From: Nitrospirales bacterium
Lineage (GTDB): Bacteria > Nitrospirota > Nitrospiria > Nitrospirales > UBA8639
Direction: 5' to 3'
Assembly (NCBI GenBank): GCA_029261295.1
Contig: JAJDBP010000026.1
Span: forward strand, 62,001-126,000
DNA length: 64,000 nt
The notes under the pieces were generated by a model. That model was not told where the DNA came from. It saw only the letters and a list, made by a program, of their open reading frames with translations, and did not search any database. The translations under genes were made by a program, and so were the position numbers. Within the stretch, counting starts at the first letter, position 1, and every line of letters begins with the position of its first letter. Below, in pieces: positions 30,906 to 41,940 of the stretch.

Positions 30906-32516
30906 ATGACTGTTTTAAAGAGTAGCATTGACCCCAAAAGCGAAAGTTTTAAGAAAAACCATAAAGCCTTACAAGCCCAAGTGGCTGCTTTACAGCAATT
31001 GACGCAAACCATCGCACAAGGCGGTGGTGAAAAATCCCAACAACGTCATTTAAGTCGCAATAAATTATTGCCTCGGGATCGCGTCACGCGATTATTGGAC
31101 CAAGGCACCCCCTTTTTGGAACTGTCACAATTGGCCGCCCATGAAGTATACCCAGAAAATGTAGCCGCGGCAGGTATCATTACCGGCATTGGCAACGTGC
31201 ATGGCAAGCAGTGCATGATCATTGCCAATGATGCAACGGTAAAAGGCGGGACTTATTATCCGTTAACCGTAAAAAAACATTTGCGCGCCCAAGAAATTGC
31301 GGCTGAAAACCACTTGCCATGTATATACCTAGTGGATTCTGGCGGCGCATACCTGCCAAAACAAGATGAAGTCTTTCCAGACCGAGATCACTTTGGCCGA
31401 ATTTTCTATAACCAAGCCAATATGTCGCGTCAAGGCATCCCACAGATTGCAGTGGTTATGGGTTCATGCACCGCCGGTGGCGCCTACGTGCCGGCCATGG
31501 CCGATGAATCCATCATTGTAAAAAACCAAGGCACCATTTTTTTAGGTGGCCCACCCCTTGTAAAAGCAGCTACGGGTGAAGAAGTCAGCGCGGAAGAATT
31601 AGGTGGCGCCGATGTACATTGTAAAATATCAGGTGTTGCTGATCATTACGCTGAAAATGATGAACATGCTTTACAGTTAGCTCGCAGGGCCATTAATCAT
31701 TTAAACTTGAAAAAAACCGTTTCTTTGGATCTTCGAGAACCCCGTCCTCCTGTCTCTAATACAGAAGAACTTTATGGCATTATCGAAGCTGAATCACGCA
31801 AACCCTATGATGTGCGTGAAGTTATTGCCCGCATAGTGGACGGCTCGGAGTTCGATGAATTTAAATCCCTCTATGGGACGACACTGGTCTGTGGCTTTGC
31901 CCATATTCATGGTTACCCCGTCGGCATTATCGCAAACAATGGTATTTTATTTTCTGAATCCGCTTTAAAAGGTACACACTTCATTCAACTCTGTTGTCAG
32001 CGTGGTATTCCTCTCGTATTTTTACAAAATATTACTGGCTTTATGGTAGGCAGTAAATACGAACAAAGTGGCATCGCAAAAAATGGTGCAAAATTAGTAA
32101 CCGCTGTGGCCTGTGCTAACGTACCCAAATTCACCATCATTATAGGCGGCAGTTTTGGTGCGGGAAATTATGGTATGTGTGGGCGTGCCTATCAACCACG
32201 TTTCTTGTGGATGTGGCCCAATGCCAGAATCTCTGTCATGGGCGGTGAACAAGCAGCACAGGTTTTATCACAAGTCAATGCTGATAAACAAACTAAGCTA
32301 GGACAAACCTGGACTCAGGAACAAGATACCCAATTAAAAATAAGCATCCGAGAGCAATATGAAAGCCAAGGTCACCCCTATTACGCCAGCGCACGCATCT
32401 GGGACGATGGCATCATTGATCCTATGGATACACGACAAATTTTAGCCTTGGCATTATCAGCCTCGCTGAATAGCCCCATTCAATCCAACCATAACTTTGG
32501 TGTTTTTCGCATGTAA
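30906..32516 (+). CDS. liuB: Methylcrotonyl-CoA carboxylase carboxyltransferase (beta) subunit
   Basis: [34 protein letters not shown] and [40 protein letters not shown]. Confidence 0.96.
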   Translation: MTVLKSSIDPKSESFKKNHKALQAQVAALQQLTQTIAQGGGEKSQQRHLSRNKLLPRDRVTRLLDQGTPFLELSQLAAHEVYPENVAAAGIITGIGNVHGKQCMIIANDATVKGGTYYPLTVKKHLRAQEIAAENHLPCIYLVDSGGAYLPKQDEVFPDRDHFGRIFYNQANMSRQGIPQIAVVMGSCTAGGAYVPAMADESIIVKNQGTIFLGGPPLVKAATGEEVSAEELGGADVHCKISGVADHYAENDEHALQLARRAINHLNLKKTVSLDLREPRPPVSNTEELYGIIEAESRKPYDVREVIARIVDGSEFDEFKSLYGTTLVCGFAHIHGYPVGIIANNGILFSESALKGTHFIQLCCQRGIPLVFLQNITGFMVGSKYEQSGIAKNGAKLVTAVACANVPKFTIIIGGSFGAGNYGMCGRAYQPRFLWMWPNARISVMGGEQAAQVLSQVNADKQTKLGQTWTQEQDTQLKISIREQYESQGHPYYASARIWDDGIIDPMDTRQILALALSASLNSPIQSNHNFGVFRM

Positions 32517-32525
32517 GGAATAAAG

Positions 32526-33287
32526 ATGACATTAGTGACTCGTGAAGATAACAATGGTATTACAACTCTATATTTAAATCGTCCTGAAAAACATAACGCT
32601 TTAAGTCAAGACTTAATTAAATCATTACAACAACAGCTAGACGCTACCGCTGAAGATGATGATGTGCAGCTTGTCATTTTAGCTGCTCAGGGCAAAACTT
32701 TCTGTGCTGGTGCTGATCTTGGTGAAATGCAAACTTCCATCGATCATAGTGAAGCAAAAAACCGTGAAGACGCTGAAAATCTTGCAACCCTTTTAAATAC
32801 TTTATTTTATTTACCTAAGCCCACCATTGCTAAAATCCAAGGCTCCGCCTTTGGTGGTGGCGTGGGTATCATAGCTTGCTGCGATATTGCGATTGCCCAT
32901 GCCGACGCACAATTTTGTTTATCGGAAGTCAAACTGGGATTAATCCCTGCTGTTATTAGCCCCTATTTAATTTCAGCCATGGGATTACGTCACCTCAAAC
33001 GCTTTGCTCTATCGACAGAAATCATTCACAGCAAAAAAGCTTTGGAAATAGGTCTCATTCACGAAATGATGCCTGAAGAGAATTTAGAATCTTATATCCA
33101 ACAATTGGCTATGCACATGATTAATAATGGCCCTAAAGCCATGGCTGACTGTAAAAAACTTTTACATCATGTACAACACCACACCATTGACGTAGCTTTG
33201 CAAAATTATACAGCTCAGGCCATAGCCAAACAGCGCCTGCAACCAGAAGCCCAAGCACGCTTACAACAATTTTTGCACAAGTCATAA
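32526..33287 (+). CDS. liuC: Methylglutaconyl-CoA hydratase (enoyl-CoA hydratase family)
   Basis: LNRPEKHNALS, FCAGADLGEMQ, KIQGSAFGGGVGIIACCDIAIA; position within the liu cluster. Confidence 0.92.
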   Translation: MTLVTREDNNGITTLYLNRPEKHNALSQDLIKSLQQQLDATAEDDDVQLVILAAQGKTFCAGADLGEMQTSIDHSEAKNREDAENLATLLNTLFYLPKPTIAKIQGSAFGGGVGIIACCDIAIAHADAQFCLSEVKLGLIPAVISPYLISAMGLRHLKRFALSTEIIHSKKALEIGLIHEMMPEENLESYIQQLAMHMINNGPKAMADCKKLLHHVQHHTIDVALQNYTAQAIAKQRLQPEAQARLQQFLHKS

Positions 33288-33352
33288 TGCTCTATGACTT
33301 TCTCTATAACTTAGGTTACAATGCCTCACATTGAAACAGCCACATTTAAGGA

Positions 33353-34417
33353 ATGACAATGTCTAAGCGTGCTTTTATTACAGGGATCACGGGGCAAGAT
33401 GGTGCTTATTTAGCTGAGCTTTTATTAAAAAAAGATTATGAAGTTTATGGTTTGCATCGTCGCACCAGCACCGATAACTTTTGGCGAATTCAAACGCTCG
33501 GCATAGAAAAGCACCCTAATTTGCATTTGATTGAACATGACCTCACGGACATCGCCTCAAACATTCACCTGATTAAAAAACATAAGCCCCAAGAAATCTA
33601 CAATCTAGCGGCACAGAGTTTTGTGGGCACATCTTTTGAACAACCCATCGCCACAGCGGAGATTACTGGCTTAGGGCCATTGAATTTTCTAGAAGCCATT
33701 CGTATGCTGGACCCCAGCATACGCTTTTATCAAGCCTCCACCTCTGAAATGTTTGGCAAAGTACAAGCCATTCCACAAACGGAAGATACACCTTTTTACC
33801 CTCGCAGCCCCTATGGGATTGCGAAACTCTATGCTCATTGGATGACCATAAATTATCGTGAATCCTATGGTCTTCATGCCTCCAGCGGTATTTTATTTAA
33901 TCACGAATCCCCTTTGCGTGGCTTGCAATTCGTCACTCGCAAAATTACCGATGGTATTGCCAAAATTAAAGCCGGTCAATTGGATTGTTTGCAGTTAGGC
34001 AACTTAGATGCAAAACGAGATTGGGGCTTTGCCAAAGATTACGTGGATGCCATGTATCGCATGGTGCAATTGGATACCCCTGAAGATTTCGTCATTGCCA
34101 CCAACGTAACAACCACCATCCGCGACTTTATTAACATGGCAATTGAAGCAGCTGACATGAATGTTGCTTGGGAAGGCGAAGGCCAAAATGAAAGAGCCAT
34201 TGATACTAAAACCAATAAAACCATCGTAAGCATTAACCCTAAATTCTATCGTCCTGCCGAAGTGGATTTACTCATTGGCGACCCCAGCAAAGCCAAAAAA
34301 TTACTGAACTGGGAGCCCGACGTAGATGTAAAAACCCTTTGTACCATGATGATGCAAGCGGATCTCAAACGCATCTGTGGCATAGCCCCAGGGGTGCCCA
34401 GCCTCGCTATGGCCTAA
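33353..34417 (+). CDS. gmd: GDP-mannose 4,6-dehydratase-like SDR
   Basis: [80 protein letters not shown]. Confidence 0.93.
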   Translation: MTMSKRAFITGITGQDGAYLAELLLKKDYEVYGLHRRTSTDNFWRIQTLGIEKHPNLHLIEHDLTDIASNIHLIKKHKPQEIYNLAAQSFVGTSFEQPIATAEITGLGPLNFLEAIRMLDPSIRFYQASTSEMFGKVQAIPQTEDTPFYPRSPYGIAKLYAHWMTINYRESYGLHASSGILFNHESPLRGLQFVTRKITDGIAKIKAGQLDCLQLGNLDAKRDWGFAKDYVDAMYRMVQLDTPEDFVIATNVTTTIRDFINMAIEAADMNVAWEGEGQNERAIDTKTNKTIVSINPKFYRPAEVDLLIGDPSKAKKLLNWEPDVDVKTLCTMMMQADLKRICGIAPGVPSLAMA

Positions 34418-34486
34418 TAAGCTAGAATAGGACTCCAAGGGCGCTGAGAAAGTGGATGAATGGCGTTTAATCGTTCATAATACCCC

Positions 34487-36487
34487 ATGAGGGAACGCAT
34501 TATGAGCAAGGAATCCATGATCAAACGCCTATTGATTGCAAACCGCGGTGAAATCGCTCTGCGCGTTATTCGCAGTGCCAAAGCTCAGGGTATACACTGC
34601 ATTGCCCTGTACTCCGACGCCGATGTCCACGCACCCCACGTCATTCAAGCCCATGAAGCCTATCATCTAGGACCTTCCCCCGCTAAAGAAAGCTATCTCA
34701 ATCAAGCCAAGATTTTAGAAATTGCTAAGCAAGCCAATGCTTGTGCGATTCATCCAGGCTATGGCTTCCTTTCGGAAAACGCTCATTTTGCCCAATCTTG
34801 CGAAAAAGCCCAGATTATTTTTGTAGGCCCCCCCAGCTCAGTTATTACGGCTATGGCATCCAAAGCTCGAGCTAAAATCCTCATGCAGACAGCCAAGGTT
34901 CCCACCATTCCAGGCTACAATGACGAGGCTCAAGACTCTTTAACTCTTGAAAAGGCCGCCAACAAAATTGGCTTCCCTCTTTTGCTCAAGGCTGCCAGCG
35001 GTGGTGGGGGTAAAGGCATGCGCATCGTGCATAACGCCAGTGAACTGCCCCATGCATTAGCCGGATGTCAAAGAGAAGCCCTAGCCCATTTTAATGATGA
35101 TCGCATCATCATAGAAAAATATTTAGAACAGCCCCGTCATATTGAAGTGCAAATTTTTGGAGACACTCAAGGTAATGTAATTCATCTCTTTGAACGAGAT
35201 TGTTCCTTACAAAGACGTTACCAAAAAATCATTGAAGAAGCGCCCGCACCAAATATTTCAAAAAAATTACGGCATGCATTGTGTAAAGCCGCTATTGATG
35301 CGGCAAAGGCTGTGAATTATATAGGCGCAGGCACCGTGGAATTTTTAGTGGATAGCGCCGAAAACTTTTACTTCATGGAAATGAACACCCGTTTGCAGGT
35401 GGAACATCCCATCACAGAAATGATCACGGGCTTGGATTTAGTGGCTTGGCAATTAACCGTAGCCAATGGGGAGCCCTTGCCCCTAACTCAAAAAGACATT
35501 CAAGCTAATGGCCATGCCATAGAAGCACGCCTCTATGCCGAAGATCCCAGTCAAGATTTTTTACCCTCCTGTGGCGAAATCATTCACCTACAGTGGCCCC
35601 ATACCCGAGTTGACACGGGTATTGAAGAAGGCTCTGAAATCAGCATGTATTACGATCCTATGTTGGCAAAAATTATTGTCCATGGTAAAGATAGAGCTCA
35701 AGCCATGGGTGCACTACGTTCGGCTTTAGGTAGTACTCAAATAGTCGGTGTGACTACGAATTTAGATTTTTTATGGGCTATTTTACAAGAATCCGCCTTT
35801 TGTGAAGGAAGATTCTCCACGCAATTTGTGGATCAAATGAGTTACCCTAAAGGCAGCAACCCATTACAACCCATTTTATTAGCCAGTCTATACGTCATTC
35901 TGAAACACCAAGCCTTTGCAGTGGCCAAAATCGGCGAAGACATTCATAGCCCTTGGTCAACGGTTAATACTTGGCGTATGAATTTAACAGAATCTCAAAC
36001 CTTACATTTCATGCAAGATCACGACGACATAGAAATATATTACAAAAAACATCATGCAGGATATCAACTCACTTATTCTGGAAATACCTTTAACCTAGAA
36101 GGCAGTTTGACAGGCAAACAATTGCAAGCTTGCATCGATGAACAAATGATTTCCTGTAACATCATTCAACAAGGTAATGATATTCATGTTATGGGTTACG
36201 GCTTGCATCACTGCATCAGTTTACAAACCTTAGATAATATGCAACCTTCAGGTGCCTCTGAGGGCGGACATTTATTAGCGCCCATGCCAGGCGCTGTGGT
36301 GGCGATCATGGTAAAAGATGGTGAAAAAGTTGCTGCGGGCCAGAACCTTATGGTGATAGAAGCCATGAAAATGGAACATACTATCCGATCACCTCAAGCT
36401 GGCATGATTGAAAAAATTCACTATGCTTTAGGTGATCAAGTCAATGAAGGCGACGAGTTGGTCTCTCTGGACATGCACGAGGATTAA
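34487..36487 (+). CDS. liuD: Methylcrotonyl-CoA carboxylase biotin-containing (alpha) subunit
   Basis: RLLIANRGEIALRVIRSAK, biotin carboxylase core (VEFLVDS..FYFMEMNTRLQVEHPITEMITG), C-terminal VIEAMKMEHTIRSP biotinyl domain. Confidence 0.96.
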   Translation: MRERIMSKESMIKRLLIANRGEIALRVIRSAKAQGIHCIALYSDADVHAPHVIQAHEAYHLGPSPAKESYLNQAKILEIAKQANACAIHPGYGFLSENAHFAQSCEKAQIIFVGPPSSVITAMASKARAKILMQTAKVPTIPGYNDEAQDSLTLEKAANKIGFPLLLKAASGGGGKGMRIVHNASELPHALAGCQREALAHFNDDRIIIEKYLEQPRHIEVQIFGDTQGNVIHLFERDCSLQRRYQKIIEEAPAPNISKKLRHALCKAAIDAAKAVNYIGAGTVEFLVDSAENFYFMEMNTRLQVEHPITEMITGLDLVAWQLTVANGEPLPLTQKDIQANGHAIEARLYAEDPSQDFLPSCGEIIHLQWPHTRVDTGIEEGSEISMYYDPMLAKIIVHGKDRAQAMGALRSALGSTQIVGVTTNLDFLWAILQESAFCEGRFSTQFVDQMSYPKGSNPLQPILLASLYVILKHQAFAVAKIGEDIHSPWSTVNTWRMNLTESQTLHFMQDHDDIEIYYKKHHAGYQLTYSGNTFNLEGSLTGKQLQACIDEQMISCNIIQQGNDIHVMGYGLHHCISLQTLDNMQPSGASEGGHLLAPMPGAVVAIMVKDGEKVAAGQNLMVIEAMKMEHTIRSPQAGMIEKIHYALGDQVNEGDELVSLDMHED

Positions 36488-36488
36488 T

Positions 36489-37391
36489 ATGACATTACCC
36501 GAACAAGTCAAATTAGTAGAAGTAGGACCAAGAGATGGTTTGCAGAATGAGAAGACGCCTATATCCCTAGAAGTAAAATTACAATTAATACGCTATTTAA
36601 AAGATGCCGGTTTAAATACCATTGAAGCCACCAGTTTCGTTTCTGCGAAATGGGTACCCCAGATGGCTGATCATGAAGCACTACTGGGTCAGCTGCCCTT
36701 AGATGGCTCTGTGAAATACCCTGTTTTAATACCCAATGAAAAAGGCTTTTTAAGAGCTCAAGCATGCGGTGTTAAAGACATTGCTGTTTTTGCTGCGGCT
36801 TCGGAAAGTTTTTCACAAAAAAACATCAATTGTTCCATTGCAGAAAGTTTGCAACGCTTCGCCCCGGTGTGTGAACAAGCCAGGGCAGCGGGCATTCGCA
36901 TTCGCGGTTATATTTCCTGCGTCTTGGGCTGCCCCTATGAAGGTGATATCCAACCTGAATCAGTATTAAAAGTAGCAGAAGTTTTAAACCGCTTGGGCTG
37001 TGATGAAATTTCTCTGGGTGATACTATCGGTACCGGCACACCCAAAACTGTTCAAACCCTTTTAAACACCCTGAATAAAGCCCTATCTATAGATAAGATA
37101 GCGGTGCATTTTCACGACACCTATGGTCTGGCCATAGCAAACATTGTGGCTGCCTTGGAAATGGGGGTTAGCATCATAGACAGCTCCGTCTCTGGCTTAG
37201 GAGGTTGTCCCTATGCCAAAGGCGCCACGGGTAATGTTGCCACAGAAGATGTGCTTTATTTATTAAATGGCCTGGGTATAAAAACCGGCGTTGATATGAA
37301 CAAACTCTTAAAAGCCAGCTACTATATCGCCAATGAATTAGGTCGCCCACCACAAAGCAAAGTGGCTCTTGCCCTTGGGGAACCTCAATGA
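36489..37391 (+). CDS. liuE: Hydroxymethylglutaryl-CoA lyase
   Basis: VKLVEVGPRDGLQNEKTPIS, EATSFVSAKWVPQMAD, GLGGCPYAKGATGNVATEDVLYLLNGLGIKTG. Confidence 0.96.
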   Translation: MTLPEQVKLVEVGPRDGLQNEKTPISLEVKLQLIRYLKDAGLNTIEATSFVSAKWVPQMADHEALLGQLPLDGSVKYPVLIPNEKGFLRAQACGVKDIAVFAAASESFSQKNINCSIAESLQRFAPVCEQARAAGIRIRGYISCVLGCPYEGDIQPESVLKVAEVLNRLGCDEISLGDTIGTGTPKTVQTLLNTLNKALSIDKIAVHFHDTYGLAIANIVAALEMGVSIIDSSVSGLGGCPYAKGATGNVATEDVLYLLNGLGIKTGVDMNKLLKASYYIANELGRPPQSKVALALGEPQ

Positions 37392-39325
37392 AGCCACTGT
37401 GGCAACCCAATAACAATTTATTAACCCATAGCCATATGGCTAAATTTATTCAAACCATCAATAAAAAATTTAACCAAAACTTTACTGATTACCCTGCTCT
37501 TTATGCCTGGTCCATTGAACATCCCGATGAATTTTGGGGGTTACTTTGGAAATATGCCAAGGTTGTTCATAGTCAACCCTATACAGAGGTTATTACCCCG
37601 GGAGAAAGCTTTAAAGATACCCAATGGTTTAGCGGCGCCAAATTAAATTTTGCCGAAAATCTATTACGCTTTCGTGATGCAAGAGAAGCTATTATCTTTC
37701 GAGACGAACATAACAATCGTCAGAGTCTCAGCTACAAGGCCCTATATGATGAAGTATCCCGTTTGGCTCAAGGATTAAAAACCTTAGGCATCACATCACA
37801 AGACTGTGTCGTTGGCCTCATGCCCAATCGCCCTGAAACCATCACCGCCATGTTGGCTGCTACCAGTCAAGGTGCTATTTGGTCTGGATGCTCACCGGAC
37901 TTTGGTTTGCATGGTATCCTTGACCGTTTTGGCCAAATCAATCCTAAAGTTTTATTCACCGTAGATGGTTATTATTACAATGGCCGGGCTATTTCTATTT
38001 TAGACAATGTAAAAGCTTGTATTGAAGCCATTCCCTCTATTGAAAAAGTGGTGATTATCCCTTATTTACATCCTTACACAGACAAGGATTACGTTACCTA
38101 TGATAATTTCATCAAAGATTTCAAATCTCAAGATATCGACTTTGTGCAAGTGCCCTTTAACCATCCTAACTATATCCTATATTCGTCAGGCACCACAGGC
38201 AAACCCAAATGCATTGTCCATGGTGCGGGTGGTACTCTCTTACAACATTTAAAAGAATTGATATTGCATACCGATTTGAGCCGTGATGATACCATTTGTT
38301 ACTTCACCACTTGTGGTTGGATGATGTGGCACTGGATGGTATCCAGTTTAGCCATTGGCGCCACGGTGATTTTATATGAAGGCTCTGCCTTTTATCCAAA
38401 ACGCCGACAATTATTCAATCTGATAGATGAAGAAAAGATCTCCGTATTCGGCACCAGCGCCAAATTCATCACTGCCTGTGAAAAGGCACGTTTAAATCCT
38501 AAGCAGACCCATGACTTATCAACGTTAACAACCATTCTGTCCACAGGCTCACCTCTTCTACCCAGCAACTACGAGTACGTCTACGGAAAAATAAAATCCG
38601 ATGTGCGTCTTTGCTCTATATCAGGTGGCACTGACATCATATCTTGCTTTGCTCTTGGCAATCCCATTTTGCCAATTTATAAAGGTGAACTGCAATGCCG
38701 AGGCCTAGGTATGAGAGTAGAAGTATTTAATGAATCTGGGGAATCTATGCAGCAAAAGCAAGGCGAGTTAGTTTGTACCGCACCCTTCCCTAATGCGCCC
38801 GTGGCATTTTGGAATGATCCTAATGGCAGAAAATACCATGAAGCTTATTTCAATAGATTCCATAATGTTTGGGCCCATGGCGATTACGCTGAAATTACTC
38901 AGCATGGTGGCTTAATTATTTACGGCCGTTCTGATGCCGTATTAAATCCCGGTGGCATACGCATTGGTACGGCGGAAATATACCGTCAAGTGGAAACCTT
39001 TGATGAAATTTTAGAAGCCATGGCCGTGGGGCAAGATTGGGAGGGTGATGTACGCATTATTCTATTCATTATATTGCGCGAAGGTGAAGACTTAACAAAA
39101 TCCCTTCAAGATACTATCAAACAAACCATCCGCAAGGAGCTCACTCCACGCCACGTCCCCGCTAAGATCATTGCCGTGCCCGATATTCCCCGCACCATCA
39201 ATGGCAAAATCATGGAATTGGTCATAAGAGAAATCATTCACAGCCGTCCTATAAAAAACCAGGATGCAATCGCTAATCCAGAATGTTTGGATTATTTTAA
39301 AGGATTAGATGTGCTATCTAGATAA
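37388..39325 (+). CDS. Acetoacetyl-CoA synthetase
   Basis: AMP-binding ILYSSGTTGKPKCIVHGAGGTLLQHLKELILHTDL, TTCGWMMWHWM, GRSDAVLNPGGIRIGTAEIY. Confidence 0.94.
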   Translation: MKPLWQPNNNLLTHSHMAKFIQTINKKFNQNFTDYPALYAWSIEHPDEFWGLLWKYAKVVHSQPYTEVITPGESFKDTQWFSGAKLNFAENLLRFRDAREAIIFRDEHNNRQSLSYKALYDEVSRLAQGLKTLGITSQDCVVGLMPNRPETITAMLAATSQGAIWSGCSPDFGLHGILDRFGQINPKVLFTVDGYYYNGRAISILDNVKACIEAIPSIEKVVIIPYLHPYTDKDYVTYDNFIKDFKSQDIDFVQVPFNHPNYILYSSGTTGKPKCIVHGAGGTLLQHLKELILHTDLSRDDTICYFTTCGWMMWHWMVSSLAIGATVILYEGSAFYPKRRQLFNLIDEEKISVFGTSAKFITACEKARLNPKQTHDLSTLTTILSTGSPLLPSNYEYVYGKIKSDVRLCSISGGTDIISCFALGNPILPIYKGELQCRGLGMRVEVFNESGESMQQKQGELVCTAPFPNAPVAFWNDPNGRKYHEAYFNRFHNVWAHGDYAEITQHGGLIIYGRSDAVLNPGGIRIGTAEIYRQVETFDEILEAMAVGQDWEGDVRIILFIILREGEDLTKSLQDTIKQTIRKELTPRHVPAKIIAVPDIPRTINGKIMELVIREIIHSRPIKNQDAIANPECLDYFKGLDVLSR

Positions 39326-39332
39326 TGGCTAT

Positions 39333-40328
39333 CTACAAATACCTACTCTCAGGAAAAAGGGCAAAGGTTTTTTCTAATATTTGAAGTTTTTGATGCAGCG
39401 CTAAAAAATATTCCTTGGCTTCCTGGTTAAATGCTGTAGTTTGGTAGAATGCTTCTAATGAATCACAAATCTTTATAAGGTCATTTTCCACACCCAATGG
39501 CGAGTCCGGTTCAATAAAATCATAGAAATCTATTTCTTTATAGGTTGATTGCATATCATATTTATTCTGGATGCTTTTTAATAACACCTTAAAAACATCC
39601 CATAAACCCAATAATTCAAAATAATCGCAGGCAAAATCCGGTTCTGGCTTTAGGCTTAATGCCTTCAGGCCTTGTTCAACTTGATGAATAGGCTTGAAAA
39701 AGTCTGCCGTCACGGGTTGTTTTACATTGACCGGTTCACATAAAAATCCATTGAGTTCTTCCAATGCTTTAATCAAATCTTCTTTACCGCTAAAAGTGGA
39801 TGCCGCCATTAAGGATTGAATTTGATGTATCTTTTGCAACAGTTCAGCCCCAACCTCACCACAAGCTTGCCATATTTCAGCTTCTTTATTATAGAAGAGC
39901 TCTGTGATAGTCTCCTCCATAGGCGTCCCTGCTTCTAACATAAAGCCCAAGCTTTCATGGAAAATAGCTTCAACGATACTGCCATTATGTTTTTGCAAAC
40001 AAATTAATTTTGCTTTTTTTTCATCATGACTGCTAGCTGCAAAGAAAACATTAAGCTTCTCAATTATTTCTTGGCACGCATAAAAAGCCAATTGATTGGT
40101 GGTCTCTATGGTTTTTTTATCCATGAACTCTTGCAATAGTACAAAACTGTCTTTCACTCGATCATCTAAGGGATACGAAGACCATGATTGTTGGCTATCC
40201 TGGGCAATCAATTGTTTCATGTTAGGTAAGTCGTTAGCTCGAGCCAATTGTTCACAGGCTGCCTCATAGGCCAACTGTTGAGATGACACTCGCGATTGAA
40301 AGAAAGATTTTAACTTTTTGAAGAGCAT
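39333..40328 (-). CDS. Hypothetical protein (alpha-helical)
   Basis: Long intact ORF. ATG 40328 preferred over TTG 40403. Confidence 0.6.
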   Translation of the reverse strand: MLFKKLKSFFQSRVSSQQLAYEAACEQLARANDLPNMKQLIAQDSQQSWSSYPLDDRVKDSFVLLQEFMDKKTIETTNQLAFYACQEIIEKLNVFFAASSHDEKKAKLICLQKHNGSIVEAIFHESLGFMLEAGTPMEETITELFYNKEAEIWQACGEVGAELLQKIHQIQSLMAASTFSGKEDLIKALEELNGFLCEPVNVKQPVTADFFKPIHQVEQGLKALSLKPEPDFACDYFELLGLWDVFKVLLKSIQNKYDMQSTYKEIDFYDFIEPDSPLGVENDLIKICDSLEAFYQTTAFNQEAKEYFLALHQKLQILEKTFALFPESRYL

Positions 40329-40392
40329 TGTTTTTTGTCTCAAACAACTATGAAAAACATGGTAAACCTGCTTTCTGCTTGCTTGGTAGAAG

Positions 40393-41310
40393 TTAGATTT
40401 CAACTGCCAATTGCGAGACTAACTCTAATAATTTAGGATCCGCACCTTCACGGCACAGCATATCCGCCATTTTTTGCAAAGCCTCTTGGCGACCCTCTTG
40501 GCGACCCTCTTGGCGACCCCTCTCTTCCCATTGCTCTGTCAATGTCATAGCTTTCCCCTTTAGATATTTCGAACGATTGTGTTCAGAAAAAATGCCATCA
40601 AAATCCGTTGCCGGCATATCCGTACCCCGACAGAAATATTGTAGCACAAATTCTTTAAACTCATCACTGTCTTGCCCCCCTACATTATCTAACATCCCCA
40701 GTAATTGAGGTAAACTTTTACTCCCATCCCTATCACGAATATGTTTAAAAACAAAACATAATAAGCCAGCCCAATCGTGCTTGTAAAATTCCTCATCATC
40801 CATCTTATTCAAATTGAACACATCGTAGGAATAATTATCCAAAGACTGTGCCCATTTAGAAGAACAGCGCACCAATTTTTTTAAATCTTTTGCAGCCCTA
40901 TAGGCTTGTTTGCCATGATAAAGAACGATGGCATAAATATGAGGGATAGGATCTAGCTCCTCTATTCCTCGCTCCGCATAGGTCGCTTTAACAACTGCCT
41001 GTTTATAATCCCCCATACGAATTGCCATACTGTCGTCATGTGTGCTCTGGTGCTCCACAATAGCCACGATAAAATCATCATTTGTTTTTAGAGGGATAAG
41101 AAAAATTGAATCCGAAATGGTTTTTTCTAATGATTTATTAACGAAGGAATCTTTCAACAAATAAGCCTCATCTAATGCTAACTCCATGCTATAGCTTTGT
41201 GGAAGGATCATCTGTAATAATGAACGACAAAATCGGGGAAACCCCAAAGCGTAACGAAAGGCTTTATCATGAAGATGAATGACATCTTTAAAAAGAATTT
41301 GCATAATCAC
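40393..41310 (-). CDS. Rpn-family recombination-promoting nuclease / PD-(D/E)XK transposase-like protein
   Basis: DSIFLIPLKTNDDFIVAIVEHQSTHDDSMAIRMGDY and C-terminal ERGRQEGRQEGRQEALQKMADMLCREG, typical of Rpn/YhgA-like proteins. Confidence 0.82.
   Translation of the reverse strand: MIMQILFKDVIHLHDKAFRYALGFPRFCRSLLQMILPQSYSMELALDEAYLLKDSFVNKSLEKTISDSIFLIPLKTNDDFIVAIVEHQSTHDDSMAIRMGDYKQAVVKATYAERGIEELDPIPHIYAIVLYHGKQAYRAAKDLKKLVRCSSKWAQSLDNYSYDVFNLNKMDDEEFYKHDWAGLLCFVFKHIRDRDGSKSLPQLLGMLDNVGGQDSDEFKEFVLQYFCRGTDMPATDFDGIFSEHNRSKYLKGKAMTLTEQWEERGRQEGRQEGRQEALQKMADMLCREGADPKLLELVSQLAVEI
40483..40518. repeat. 12-bp tandem repeat, 3 units, within the Rpn gene
   Basis: CTCTTGGCGACC x3 on the + strand, encoding (GRQE)n. 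Confidence 0.9.
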
Positions 41311-41456
41311 ACTCTCAGGATTAAATCACTTAAGCGTATTATGCATCAAAACCTCGGGGCAACCTGTAAGCCGTTGCTTCAGTGGCAAACAGTGACCGCA
41401 CATGTTAGTATGTGCAGGATTGTGTGGGCCTTAGTAGTCAATAGGAAGATTAAACC

Positions 41457-41825
41457 ATGCCTTTATGTAAACTGGAATATACGGGTAATATCCAACTACC
41501 TGCCCCAGAGCTAACGTCATTTTTTAAAACTTTGCACCTTTCTATGGTGGATATCATTCAAACAGAGTTAGCCAGCTGCAAATCCTGTGCAGTGCCCCTC
41601 CCCCAGTATTGCATAGGCGACGGCAGCAATAATGGTGGCTTTGTGTTGCTGTATATTCAAATCCTTCCAGGGCGCGATGATGCTCAAAAGCGGCAACTGC
41701 AAGAGTCTTCCTCGGATCAATTAAAAGCCCTATTGAAGCAAATTGGCTACCATGAGCCCGTTCAACTGAGGGTCATTCTCAGCGAAGGGGATAAAAAAAA
41801 TTATTATATGGACAGTTACTCATAA
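41457..41825 (+). CDS. 5-carboxymethyl-2-hydroxymuconate isomerase-like (tautomerase superfamily)
   Basis: MPLCKLEYTGNI...YCIGDGSNNGGFVLLYIQILPGRDDAQKRQLQESSSDQLKALL; CHMI-like spacing with N-terminal Pro. Confidence 0.6.
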   Translation: MPLCKLEYTGNIQLPAPELTSFFKTLHLSMVDIIQTELASCKSCAVPLPQYCIGDGSNNGGFVLLYIQILPGRDDAQKRQLQESSSDQLKALLKQIGYHEPVQLRVILSEGDKKNYYMDSYS

Positions 41826-41940
41826 CGGACTGATTATCAAGAAATTAGTCAAATGCCTTAGGGCCTGTATTATAAATAGACAGCTCCTACTGCCTTTGGT
41901 ATAATCCGCTTTCCTCAATAAGAATAACTGAGCGCATCCC

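Noticed and set aside
40393-40403. Overlap of the Rpn gene and the downstream hypothetical gene as translational coupling
   Set aside because: The overlap depends on a TTG start at 40403; ATG 40328 is a better start and gives no overlap.
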